Source of the DNA: an uncultured Gammaproteobacteria bacterium | GTDB taxonomy: Bacteria; Pseudomonadota; Gammaproteobacteria; Coxiellales; Coxiellaceae | NCBI GenBank assembly: GCA_903870185.1 | Contig: CAIQCE010000106.1 | Location: forward strand, 1 to 12,578 | Direction of reading: 5' to 3' | Length of the DNA: 12,578 bases | Shown here: in pieces, positions 1 to 6,860 of the stretch | Layout of the letters: every line of letters begins with the position of its first letter | How positions within the stretch are numbered: the stretch's first letter is position 1 | Made by a program: the position numbers and the translations under genes | The notes under the pieces: generated by a model | Told to the model about the DNA's origin: nothing | Database searches by the model: none | Seen by the model: the letters and a program-made list of their open reading frames with translations, nothing else

Positions 1-1102
1 AGATGTTATTTAATATAAAACTGTTGAGGGGTTTGATTTTTAGGAGTTCTCGAAAATTAGTCCATCCATGATTGATGCATAGATAAAGGCCATGTAATAA
101 ACCCCATATTACAAATGTCCAGCTTGCTCCATGCCACAAGCCACCCAATATCATGGTGGCCAATAAATTCATATAGCGCCTAACAGGCCCTTTTCTATTG
201 CCACCTAAGGATATATATAAATAGTCACGTAAAAAATATGATAAGGTCATATTCCATCGACGCCAAAATTCAATAATATTGATAGATTTATAAGGAGAGT
301 AAAAGTTAATAGGAAGCTTCACGCCGATTAATAATGACAATCCAATTGCCATATCTGAATATCCAGAAAAATCAAAATAAAGTTCTAACGTGTATGAAAG
401 TGCTGCCGTCCATGCATCTATCAGTGGAATATATGTTGAATGAGTATCAAATACGGGTCCCACAAAGGCGGATAAGGAGTCGGCTAGTACAGACTTCTTA
501 AATAGCCCGATTGAAAACATGGTTAGGCCTATGACAAAATTTCTATAGTTGAATTTAAATATCTTACTATTATTGAATTGAGGCATTACATCTTTGTGAT
601 GGATAATAGGGCCGGCAATTAAGTGCGGGAAATAAGTTACAAATAATGCATAATTCAGGAGTTGATATTTTTTAACGATTCCTCGGTAAGCATCCACCAA
701 GTAGGCGATTTGTGTAAATGTGAAAAAAGAGATGCCGATAGGTAGGACTATGTTTAATAGTTGCAGGTGAGAAGATAAAGCCAAATTAATATTATGGATA
801 AAGAAATCGGTATATTTAAAGTAACCCAGCAAGCCTAGGTTGAAAATAACGCCACACCACAATAATTTTTTTTGCCTGATGGCTTCTTTTGAATCTATGA
901 TGAATTTGCTGATAAAAAAATTGACCCCAATGGAAAACAAAAGCAAAAGAGCATAGTGATAATCTGTCCAAGCATAGAAGGTTATTGAAGCTAAAAATAA
1001 TACTCCCAATGCAGCTTGCTGGCTCTTCTTGGCAATATAAAAAAACAAAAGTAGGGTGATGGGGAGGTAAAGGAATATAAAAACATAGCTATTAAATAAC
1101 AT
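1..1102 (-). CDS. MBOAT-family membrane O-acyltransferase (AlgI/DltB-like), C-terminus cut by window edge
   Basis: I translated this gene from the minus strand. It reads open for 367 codons from ATG at 1102 to the left edge. An in-frame TAA (1121-1123) lies seven codons upstream, and an AGGA about 11 bases before the ATG can serve as ribosome site. The protein is a polytopic membrane protein with the signatures of membrane-bound O-acyltransferases: FPHLIAGPI, then DFSGYSDMAIG, then FWRRWN..LSYFLRDYLYI, then GGLWHGASW. His324 in GLWH is the likely catalytic histidine, matching the essential His of AlgI/DltB. Proteins of this family move acyl groups across the inner membrane to decorate exported polysaccharides such as alginate or teichoic acid. 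They usually work with a periplasmic SGNH/AlgJ-like partner, which would lie beyond the edge. Family members have roughly 450-520 residues, so about 100 or more are missing. The polymer it modifies cannot be told from sequence. Its base composition looks more AT-rich than the housekeeping genes beside it. Confidence 0.9.
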   Translation of the reverse strand, partial: MLFNSYVFIFLYLPITLLLFFYIAKKSQQAALGVLFLASITFYAWTDYHYALLLLFSIGVNFFISKFIIDSKEAIRQKKLLWCGVIFNLGLLGYFKYTDFFIHNINLALSSHLQLLNIVLPIGISFFTFTQIAYLVDAYRGIVKKYQLLNYALFVTYFPHLIAGPIIHHKDVMPQFNNSKIFKFNYRNFVIGLTMFSIGLFKKSVLADSLSAFVGPVFDTHSTYIPLIDAWTAALSYTLELYFDFSGYSDMAIGLSLLIGVKLPINFYSPYKSINIIEFWRRWNMTLSYFLRDYLYISLGGNRKGPVRRYMNLLATMILGGLWHGASWTFVIWGLLHGLYLCINHGWTNFRELLKIKPLNSFILNNI

Positions 1103-1165
1103 TCTTGAAAAAATCCTTTTTTATAGAAGCCATAACAAAATAGCTGATGTGGTCGGATAAATCAA

Positions 1166-1215
1166 TTGTTGGGTCGAAGCGTAGGTTAGTGTCAAGTGCT
1201 AGCGCGGCCCAACAA
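1166..1215. repeat. GTAG-REP element nested in a larger hairpin
   Basis: A degenerate REP palindrome begins with GTAG at 1181 and runs to about 1214: the arms GTTAGTGTC and GGCCCAAC pair with one bulge, one mismatch and one wobble. A wider hairpin surrounds it: TTGTTGGGTCG (1166-1176) pairs with CGGCCCAACAA (1205-1215), with only a G-T wobble. It lies between yhbY and the MBOAT gene, both read leftward. No T-run follows on either strand, so a standard intrinsic terminator is unlikely, although the hairpin could still shape the 3' end of the yhbY transcript. Confidence 0.6.
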
Positions 1216-1227
1216 AACAATTTATTT

Positions 1228-1590
1228 TTATCTATAACTTCTTGGCTTTGCTTTAGGTTTTAGTTTTTTCTTTGCTTTAGGCTTGGCTTTGGCAGCGGCT
1301 GCTTTAGCTTTTTCAGCTTCTTTCTTGAGGGATTTTCGATAAAAAATACCAACATGCCCGATGCAGCCTACGCATTCAGAAAGGGTTTCTGTAGCGATGG
1401 CTTGAATCAAGGCTAAGCGATGTTCTTTGTCGGCGGCATTGATTCTGATCTTAATAAGCTCATGTGAATTCAAGGCTAAATCAATTTCTTGATAGACCGC
1501 TGGGGTGAGTTCATTGCTCCCAATAATCACCACGGGTTTTAGGGCGTGGGCATCGGCTTTAAGTTGTCGGATTTCGTCTTTATCAAGCAT
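1228..1590 (-). CDS. yhbY: Ribosome assembly RNA-binding protein YhbY (CRM domain)
   Basis: This is a small protein with a CRM (YhbY/CRS1) RNA-binding fold, known to associate with pre-50S ribosomal particles. Residues 1-86 match the family well: LK..AH.LKPVVIIG, then LTPAVYQEIDLALNSHELIKIRI, then IGHVGIFYRKS. The GxxG loop that contacts RNA in CRM domains reads GSNE here (residues 24-27), so its last glycine is replaced by glutamate. Residues 87-120 form an extra low-complexity tail rich in Lys, Ala and Pro, making the protein 120 residues against about 97 in E. coli. The ATG at 1590 is preceded by AGGA at a good distance. Divergent placement next to rlmE is the classical gammaproteobacterial arrangement and supports the call. 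The tail is probably a non-specific RNA-binding extension (inference). Confidence 0.93.
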   Translation of the reverse strand: MLDKDEIRQLKADAHALKPVVIIGSNELTPAVYQEIDLALNSHELIKIRINAADKEHRLALIQAIATETLSECVGCIGHVGIFYRKSLKKEAEKAKAAAAKAKPKAKKKLKPKAKPRSYR

Positions 1591-1621
1591 GATAGTCCTA
1601 AAAGGTTGATGGATCTATGTT

Positions 1622-1647
1622 AGGTGCCAGGCACCTTACCTGGTACC
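1622..1647. repeat. GGTGCC palindrome between yhbY and rlmE
   Basis: A perfect 7-bp inverted repeat, AGGTGCC / GGCACCT with a single central A, lies at 1622-1636. An alternative fold pairs GGTGCCAGG (1623-1631) with CCTGGTACC (1639-1647) with one mismatch, so two mutually exclusive hairpins are possible. It sits in the divergent promoter region, 31 bases upstream of the yhbY start codon. It may be a dispersed repeat or an operator; nothing in the window tells which. Confidence 0.45.
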
Positions 1648-1665
1648 GAAGCGGGATAAGGGGTA

Positions 1666-1696
1666 TGATTGACCGATCATGTCTAGAAGTCAATCA
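1666..1696. promoter_or_regulatory. Inverted repeat in the rlmE leader, with possible -10 element
   Basis: TGATTGAC (1666-1673) and GTCAATCA (1689-1696) are perfect 8-bp arms separated by 15 bases, ending six bases before the GAGG ribosome site of rlmE. A fair -10 hexamer, TATGAT, lies at 1664-1669, but I see no clear -35 for it. The repeat could be a dimeric operator or a hairpin in the 5' leader of the rlmE-ftsH transcript. This is based on symmetry alone. Confidence 0.3.
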
Positions 1697-1712
1697 ATGA
1701 TGAGGTTTTACA

Positions 1713-2339
1713 ATGTCCGGTAGTAGTCGGCGCTGGCTCGATGAGCATTTTAATGATGCTTATGTGAAACAGGCGAAAAAAGAAGGTTATCGATCTCGTG
1801 CGGCTTATAAACTGTTAGAAATCAATGCTAAAGACAAATTGATCAAGCCTGGAATGAGGGTGGTGGATTTGGGTGCGTCTCCTGGAGGGTGGTCGATGGT
1901 GGCGCGAGATCTTGTTGGCTTAAAGGGCCAAGTGATTGCGCTAGATATCTTACCGATGGATCCAATGGCAGGTGTTGAGTTTATCCTGGGAGATTTTACC
2001 GAGCAGACAGTTTTGGATCAATTGCTGGCATTGCTTAATAATCGAGTGGTAGACCTTGTAATTTCTGATATGGCCCCCAATATTAGTGGGCAGAAGAGTG
2101 TTGATCAGCCCAAAGCTATGTATTTGAATGAATTGGCACTGGATTGTGCTCAACAAATTTTAGCGCCGAATGGAGCCTTTCTCGCTAAATTATTTCAAGG
2201 ATCTGGGGTCGATGAGTTTGTCTTGTCTATGCGAAAGCATTTTAAGCAAGTAAAATGGCGCAAACCGGATTCTTCTAGGGCGCGTTCCCGAGAAATCTAT
2301 GTGTTAGGGACGGGTTTTCTGGGGTATAATGCCGGTTAA
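1713..2339 (+). CDS. rlmE: 23S rRNA (uridine-2'-O)-methyltransferase RlmE (FtsJ/RrmJ)
   Basis: RlmE methylates the 2'-hydroxyl of U2552 in the A-loop of 23S rRNA on the 50S particle, using S-adenosylmethionine, and is needed for efficient late 50S assembly. The Rossmann SAM-binding loop is visible as DLGASPGGW (residues 52-60). The catalytic K-D-K-E tetrad is complete as Lys33, Asp119 (in SDMAPNISG), Lys159 (in AKLFQG) and Glu194 (in SREIY). These have the same spacing as K38-D124-K164-E199 of the E. coli enzyme. The length, 208 residues, is normal. GAGG seven bases upstream supports the ATG. It leads into ftsH 60 bp downstream, the usual rlmE-ftsH pairing; in E. coli both genes are co-transcribed and heat-induced. 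Confidence 0.97.
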   Translation: MSGSSRRWLDEHFNDAYVKQAKKEGYRSRAAYKLLEINAKDKLIKPGMRVVDLGASPGGWSMVARDLVGLKGQVIALDILPMDPMAGVEFILGDFTEQTVLDQLLALLNNRVVDLVISDMAPNISGQKSVDQPKAMYLNELALDCAQQILAPNGAFLAKLFQGSGVDEFVLSMRKHFKQVKWRKPDSSRARSREIYVLGTGFLGYNAG

Positions 2340-2345
2340 TTAATA

Positions 2346-2362
2346 GAGCCTCTGTGTGGCTC
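2346..2362 (+). other. Small hairpin between rlmE and ftsH
   Basis: GAGCC (2346-2350) pairs with GGCTC (2358-2362) around a 7-base loop. A T-rich stretch follows only about 15-20 bases later, so it is not a convincing terminator. It may modestly affect read-through or RNA stability between the two genes. Confidence 0.3.
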
Positions 2363-2385
2363 AATCAAGATTTTAAGTTTTTTCT

Positions 2386-2402
2386 AGGAGCACCTTGTTT
2401 TG
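2386..2402 (+). promoter_or_regulatory. Ribosome binding site selecting a TTG start for ftsH
   Basis: AGGAG (2386-2390) stands nine bases before TTG (2400-2402) and 18 bases before the first in-frame ATG (2409). The spacing favours the TTG codon, giving an N-terminus of MNNMFKNL. Confidence 0.65.
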
Positions 2403-4349
2403 AATAATATGTTTAAGAATTTGTTTTTGTGGCTGATTATTGCGATTATTTTAATCACCGTCTTCAATAATTTTGGCGTGCATCATCGCACGGACAATCA
2501 GTATTCCTATACACAATTTGTGGAACAAGTAGATAAGGGACAGATTAAATCGGCTGTAATCGATGGCCAAACTATCACCGGCACTACGAGCGACAATCAA
2601 CGCTTTACCACTTATTTGCCGATGCAAGATCAATATCTCTTAAGCGATATGATTAAGAAAGGTGTGAATGTTGTCGGTAAGCCACCCGAAGAACAAAGTT
2701 TATTGACTCATATCTTGATCAGCTGGTTCCCGATGTTGCTCTTGATTGGTGTTTGGATATTCTTCATGCGACAGATGCAAGGCGGTGGTGGGAAAGGTGG
2801 TCCATTATCCTTTGGTCGAAGCCGTGCTCGGATGTTAGGTGAGAGTCAAGTTAAGACGACTTTTGCAGATGTGGCGGGAGTTCAAGAAGCGAAAGAAGAA
2901 GTTAAAGAACTCGTCGAATTTTTAAAAGACCCCGGTAAGTTTCAAAAATTAGGTGGGAAAATTCCTTGTGGAGTTTTGTTGATCGGTCCTCCTGGAACCG
3001 GTAAGACACTTTTAGCTAAAGCCGTTGCAGGCGAAGCTAAGGTGCCTTTCTTTACAATATCGGGTTCTGATTTTGTGGAAATGTTTGTAGGTGTCGGTGC
3101 CTCTCGAGTTAGAGACATGTTTGAGCAAGCCAAAAAACAAGCGCCTTGCATCATTTTTATCGATGAAATCGATGCCGTTGGTCGACATCGTGGAGCAGGC
3201 TTAGGTGGCGGACATGATGAGCGTGAGCAAACTTTAAATCAGCTATTGGTTGAGATGGATGGTTTTGAAGGGAGCGAGGGTGTGATTGTAATGGCGGCAA
3301 CTAACCGTCCTGATGTATTAGATCCCGCTTTGCTTCGTCCAGGCCGTTTCGATCGTCATGTGGTAGTGCCATTACCAGACATCCAAGGTCGAGAAGAAAT
3401 TTTAAAAGTGCATATGCGTAAATTGCCTTTGTCTACGGATGTTTTGGCTTCAGTTTTAGCGAGAGGAACCCCTGGGTTTTCAGGCGCGGATTTGGCGAAT
3501 TTAGTTAATGAGGCCGCTTTATTTGCGGCTCGGGCTAATAAGCGTTCTGTCAGTATGAAAGAATTTGAAAAAGCCAAAGATAAATTACTAATGGGTGCAG
3601 AGCGTCGTTCCATGGTGATGAGTGAAGAAGAAAAGGAATTAACCGCTTTTCACGAAGCAGGACATGCCTTGGTGGGTTTGTCGGTTCCTTCTCATGATCC
3701 CGTTTATAAAGTGAGTATTATTCCTCGTGGCCGAGCCCTTGGGGTAACAACTTTCTTGCCGGAACAAGATCGCTATAGCTATAGCCTTGAACGTTTACAG
3801 AGCCAGTTATGTTCACTTTATGGTGGTCGTATTGCGGAAGAATTAGTTTTTGGAAAAGAGCGTGTTACTACAGGTGCTTCCAATGATATCGAGCGAGCGA
3901 CTGAGTTGGCTCGTAAGATGGTAACGAAATGGGGGTTCTCGGATAAGTTGGGGCCTTTGACTTATGGTCAAGATAAGGGCGAGGTTTTCTTGGGCCACTC
4001 TGTTTCTCAAACTCAAGAAGTCTCTGAAGCAACCAGTCGAATCATCGATGAAGAAGTGCGTATTTTGGTTGATGCTAATTACCAGCGAGCTCTGAAAATT
4101 ATTCAAGAAAAAATGGAAACCCTTCATTTGATGGCTCAGGCATTAATTAAATATGAAACCATCGATGAAAAACAAATCAAGCAGATTCTTGCTGGTGAAG
4201 AGCCGAGCGAGCCTGAGGGTTGGAATCATGGGGAAAAATTAGAACCTGTTCATGAAGCTGAAGAGCACCCAAAGGCTAAGAAAGCAAAACGGACTAAATC
4301 TCATGATGATCACCATTTGGATAATGCGGCGACACATGTTGAGAAGTGA
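2400..4349 (+). CDS. ftsH: ATP-dependent zinc metalloprotease FtsH
   Basis: FtsH is the membrane-anchored AAA+ protease that forms a hexamer at the inner membrane and degrades short-lived or misfolded proteins (in E. coli LpxC, sigma-32 and SecY). The order of parts is complete: TM1 at about 5-23, a periplasmic domain, TM2 at about 105-125, Walker A GPPGTGKT (196-203), Walker B IIFIDE (Asp255, Glu256), and the second region of homology ATNRPDVLDP..LRPGRFDR with arginine fingers Arg316 and Arg319. The zinc site HEAGH is at 418-422, with the likely third ligand Asp496 in GASNDI. The length of 649 fits the family. The C-terminal tail after about residue 610 is rich in Glu, Lys and His and is not conserved. 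A TTG start is preferred on ribosome-site spacing; ATG at 2409 is the alternative and would remove three residues. Confidence 0.97.
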   Translation: MNNMFKNLFLWLIIAIILITVFNNFGVHHRTDNQYSYTQFVEQVDKGQIKSAVIDGQTITGTTSDNQRFTTYLPMQDQYLLSDMIKKGVNVVGKPPEEQSLLTHILISWFPMLLLIGVWIFFMRQMQGGGGKGGPLSFGRSRARMLGESQVKTTFADVAGVQEAKEEVKELVEFLKDPGKFQKLGGKIPCGVLLIGPPGTGKTLLAKAVAGEAKVPFFTISGSDFVEMFVGVGASRVRDMFEQAKKQAPCIIFIDEIDAVGRHRGAGLGGGHDEREQTLNQLLVEMDGFEGSEGVIVMAATNRPDVLDPALLRPGRFDRHVVVPLPDIQGREEILKVHMRKLPLSTDVLASVLARGTPGFSGADLANLVNEAALFAARANKRSVSMKEFEKAKDKLLMGAERRSMVMSEEEKELTAFHEAGHALVGLSVPSHDPVYKVSIIPRGRALGVTTFLPEQDRYSYSLERLQSQLCSLYGGRIAEELVFGKERVTTGASNDIERATELARKMVTKWGFSDKLGPLTYGQDKGEVFLGHSVSQTQEVSEATSRIIDEEVRILVDANYQRALKIIQEKMETLHLMAQALIKYETIDEKQIKQILAGEEPSEPEGWNHGEKLEPVHEAEEHPKAKKAKRTKSHDDHHLDNAATHVEK

Positions 4350-4360
4350 CATTCATAAAT

Positions 4361-4393
4361 GTAGGTTAGTGCCAAGCGCAGCGCGGCCTAACA
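4361..4393 (+). repeat. GTAG-REP palindrome
   Basis: A GTAG tetranucleotide is followed by GTTAGTGCC, the spacer AAGCGCAGCGC, and GGCCTAAC. The arms pair over eight bases with one bulged T. A four-base head followed by an imperfect palindrome is the design of REP sequences associated with RAYT transposases. It begins 11 bases after the ftsH stop. No RAYT gene lies in the window. Confidence 0.7.
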
Positions 4394-4420
4394 AGTTAAC
4401 ATATTCTTTATGTAAGTTTT

Positions 4421-4494
4421 GGTGGGCTCGCCCTGCTTAGAGTGCATCAGTTTTTTTAGCATAGGTGTTTATGCAGGGCTTAGCACCACCCTAC
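4421..4494 (-). repeat. Long inverted REP-like element, copy A
   Basis: The left arm GGTGGGCTCGCCCTGC (4421-4436) pairs imperfectly with GCAGGGCTTAGCACCACC (4473-4490), and CTAC follows (4491-4494), so on the minus strand it starts with GTAG. A variable 36-base loop separates the arms. Copy B at 8501-8573 has the same arms and a diverged loop. Both copies are preceded by AACATATTC (here 4398-4406) and a plus-strand GTAG-REP, forming a composite unit. Confidence 0.7.
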
Positions 4495-4535
4495 ATGATT
4501 TAAATAGTTTTGATTTCACCAATAGATATTTATTC

Positions 4536-5399
4536 ATGAGCCCAACTCTACCACGCTTCACGCTCCGCCTTAAAAACCAAACCATTTTAAAGTGGAATCG
4601 CCCCCTCATCATGGGGGTGATAAATTTATCCCCTAATTCCTTTTACCAGCCTGTTGCCAATTTAGAACAGGCTTTGTTTTTGGCTGAGGCTATGGTCAAA
4701 GGAGGTGCAGCCATTCTCGATGTGGGAGGCGAGGCCACTAATCCTTCTGTAGATCTGCTTCGAGATAAACCTGAGCTTCAAATTGAAATCGATCGAGTAG
4801 TGCCTGTGATTGAGGCGATCAAACAGCGTTTTGAAGTTTTGGTTTCAGTGGATACTAGTGAGGTCGAGGTGATGCGAGCCTCGGTTAAAGCAGGCGTGGA
4901 TTTGGTGAATGATCAACGTACACTTAAAAATCCAGGGGTGCTGGATTTTATTATTGAATCAGAACTTCCCGTTTGTTTAATGCATTTTTTTGACCCAATA
5001 AGAAAGCCGGAGAGTGGTTCCAAGCTGGAGTTATTAGAAGAAATTGTCGAGGATTTTCGGTTGCTTGTCGCTAATTACCAGCAAGCAGGATTAGCTTCCG
5101 ATCGGATCATCTTAGACCCTGGCTTTGGGGGCGGGCATTATGGCAAGAGTACGGATGAAAATTATTATTTATTAAAAAACCTGGCCCGATTCGATGAATT
5201 GTCTTGTCCCGTATTAATTGGATGGTCACGAAAATCAATGTTAGGTGATACACTGGATGCCGTCAGTGAGGATCGATTGTATGGCGGAATTGCAGCGGCC
5301 GTTTTGGCTGCCATTAATGGAGCCGCTATTATTCGAACCCATGATGTAAAGGCAACGAGTGATGCAATGAAAGTCTTAGAGCATTATTGGCGAGTATGA
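4536..5399 (+). CDS. folP: Dihydropteroate synthase FolP (divergent substrate loops)
   Basis: FolP condenses 6-hydroxymethyl-dihydropterin pyrophosphate with p-aminobenzoate in folate synthesis; it is a cytoplasmic TIM barrel and the sulfonamide target. The barrel core is conserved: GVINLSP (Asn30), LDVGGE (62-66), SVDTS (Asp106), VNDQR (Asn125), LDPGFG (Asp194), WSRKS (Lys233) and IIRTHDV (Arg267, His269). Two substrate loops differ from the usual form. TPDSFSDGG reads SPNSFYQPV (32-40), and the GGESTRPG loop reads GGEATNPS, so the arginine that contacts the pyrophosphate in E. coli (Arg63) is Asn69. The reading frame stays open upstream into REP DNA. I chose the ATG at 4536 because it gives 287 residues (the family has about 280), although no clear ribosome site precedes it. 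It lies between ftsH and glmM as in E. coli, which supports FolP identity despite the loop changes. Confidence 0.88.
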   Translation: MSPTLPRFTLRLKNQTILKWNRPLIMGVINLSPNSFYQPVANLEQALFLAEAMVKGGAAILDVGGEATNPSVDLLRDKPELQIEIDRVVPVIEAIKQRFEVLVSVDTSEVEVMRASVKAGVDLVNDQRTLKNPGVLDFIIESELPVCLMHFFDPIRKPESGSKLELLEEIVEDFRLLVANYQQAGLASDRIILDPGFGGGHYGKSTDENYYLLKNLARFDELSCPVLIGWSRKSMLGDTLDAVSEDRLYGGIAAAVLAAINGAAIIRTHDVKATSDAMKVLEHYWRV

Positions 5400-5416
5400 T
5401 CGTACGATGATATACT
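5387..5416 (+). promoter_or_regulatory. Candidate sigma-70 promoter for glmM
   Basis: TTGGCG (5387-5392), then an 18-base spacer, then TATACT (5411-5416) preceded by TGA, which makes an extended -10. The -35 box lies in the last codons of folP. A perfect 6-bp inverted repeat TCGCCT / AGGCGA (5420-5425 / 5438-5443, 12-base loop) sits at the expected start of transcription and could be an operator. The assignment rests on motif matching by eye. Confidence 0.45.
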
Positions 5417-5475
5417 GATTCGCCTGTTTGGAGCAATAGGCGATCTAGAGGATCGAAAATAATAGGGATAGTCGA

Positions 5476-6831
5476 ATGAATGCACCTGTGAAGAAATATT
5501 TTGGTACTGATGGAATTCGAGGAGAGGTTGGGAATTCTTTAATTCAACCTGAGTTTATTTTAAAGCTAGGTTGGGCTGTAGGGAAAGTTTTAGCTCAAGA
5601 TGGTCATGCTAAAGTTTTGATCGGAAAAGACACTCGAATTTCAGGTTATATGTTGGAATCCGCACTGGAAGCTGGATTGTCAGCTGCAGGCGTTGATATC
5701 TTATTATTAGGACCTATGCCGACCCCCGCTATTGCTTATCTTACTCGCACCTTAAGGGCCTCCGCTGGCATTGTAATCAGTGCCTCACACAATCCTTATT
5801 ATGATAATGGGGTTAAGTTTTTCTATGGAAATGGAATGAAACTCTCGGATGAGCTTGAGTATTTGATAGAGGCCGAATTAGAGCGGCCGATCTCGATGGT
5901 GAATGCGGCAGCTCTCGGCAAGGCTGAGCGATTGAAAGATGCCGGTGGTCGTTATATTGAATTCTGTAAAAGTACATTTCCCTCTCAGTTAAACCTTTCG
6001 GGACTTAAAGTTATTGTGGATTGCGCAAATGGTGCCACTTACAATGTGGCTCCCAGTGTGTTCCATGAATTAGGGGCTGAGGTCATTTCTCTTTCAGTTT
6101 CCCCAGATGGTTTTAACATCAATCAAAATTGTGGTTCAGTACAACCTAAAATGTTAATGGATGCAGTGCTTCATCATAAAGCTGATGTGGGTATTGCTCT
6201 CGATGGAGATGGTGATCGTGTGATCATGGTGGATCATCGCGGGGAGCTGGTCGACGGGGATGAGATTTTGGCCATCTTAGCTAAGCGTCATCATGATGAA
6301 AATCATGAGCCTTTTGGTGTAGTAGGGACTGTCATGAGTAACTTAGGGTTGGAGCAAGCGTTGGAAAAACTCAATATCCAATTTGTGAGAACGCATGTGG
6401 GTGATCGACATGTTATGGAAACCTTGCAGCGCTATGATTGGGCATTAGGTGGAGAATCATCTGGCCATATTGTTAATCTTAATTTAACGAGTACAGGGGA
6501 TGGCATGATCACCGCTTTGCAGGTCTTGCGAGCGATGCAGTTTGCTGAACAGAGCTTGCATGAGCTCAAGCAAGTAATGGTAAAGCGTCCACAGGTCATG
6601 ATCAATGTTCCTGTTGCTCATAAACTTAATCTGGAAGATTACCCGACGATTGAGAAGCATGTGAAGGCAATTGAAAAATCGCTGAAAGGATCAGGTAGGG
6701 TATTACTTCGCCCTTCAGGCACTGAGCCTTTGGTGCGTGTGATGGTTGAAGCGGATGAATTGGTCAGCGCTCAAGAGGCGGCTGAAGCTTTGGCTGAGAC
6801 AGTTTCATTAGCAATAGCAGCTCAAGCATAG
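5476..6831 (+). CDS. glmM: Phosphoglucosamine mutase GlmM
   Basis: GlmM converts glucosamine-6-phosphate to glucosamine-1-phosphate, the step that leads to UDP-N-acetylglucosamine for peptidoglycan and lipopolysaccharide. All four active-site loops of the phosphohexomutase family are present. These are the phosphoserine loop ISASHNPYYDNG with Ser104, the magnesium loop DGDGDR with Asp243, Asp245 and Asp247, the sugar-binding loop GGESSGH (325-331), and the phosphate loop RPSGTEPLVRV (from Arg412). The length of 451 is close to 445 in E. coli. AGGG eight bases upstream supports the ATG. It follows folP by 76 bp with its own probable promoter. Its TAG stop lies inside the first unit of a 7-bp tandem repeat. 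The genes that follow glmM in E. coli (secG and others) are not here. Confidence 0.98.
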   Translation: MNAPVKKYFGTDGIRGEVGNSLIQPEFILKLGWAVGKVLAQDGHAKVLIGKDTRISGYMLESALEAGLSAAGVDILLLGPMPTPAIAYLTRTLRASAGIVISASHNPYYDNGVKFFYGNGMKLSDELEYLIEAELERPISMVNAAALGKAERLKDAGGRYIEFCKSTFPSQLNLSGLKVIVDCANGATYNVAPSVFHELGAEVISLSVSPDGFNINQNCGSVQPKMLMDAVLHHKADVGIALDGDGDRVIMVDHRGELVDGDEILAILAKRHHDENHEPFGVVGTVMSNLGLEQALEKLNIQFVRTHVGDRHVMETLQRYDWALGGESSGHIVNLNLTSTGDGMITALQVLRAMQFAEQSLHELKQVMVKRPQVMINVPVAHKLNLEDYPTIEKHVKAIEKSLKGSGRVLLRPSGTEPLVRVMVEADELVSAQEAAEALAETVSLAIAAQA

Positions 6832-6860
6832 GGCATAGGGCATAGGGCATAGGGCATAGG
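6826..6860 (+). repeat. Five tandem copies of a 7-bp unit at the glmM stop
   Basis: GCATAGG is repeated five times without error. The first copy supplies the last Ala codon and the TAG stop of glmM. Such short perfect arrays can change copy number by slippage; since they begin at the stop codon, changes would not alter the protein. Confidence 0.9.

Noticed and set aside
2346..2385. Intrinsic terminator between rlmE and ftsH
   Set aside because: The 5-bp stem is weak and the T-rich stretch is too far from it.
2942..4127. Minus-strand open frames of 70-94 codons opposite ftsH
   Set aside because: They are antisense shadows of a highly conserved gene with no family resemblance or ribosome site.
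4252..4440. Plus-strand open frame of 62 codons overlapping the end of ftsH
   Set aside because: It lies in another frame of the FtsH tail and runs into a REP element; no ribosome site and no recognisable protein.
4419..4535. 39-residue N-terminal extension of FolP from the upstream ATG at 4419
   Set aside because: This stretch is the translated long REP element, and the family starts close to the ATG at 4536.
6826..6860. Possible CRISPR or minisatellite array
   Set aside because: Units are 7 bp without spacers, so it is a simple tandem repeat and not a CRISPR array.
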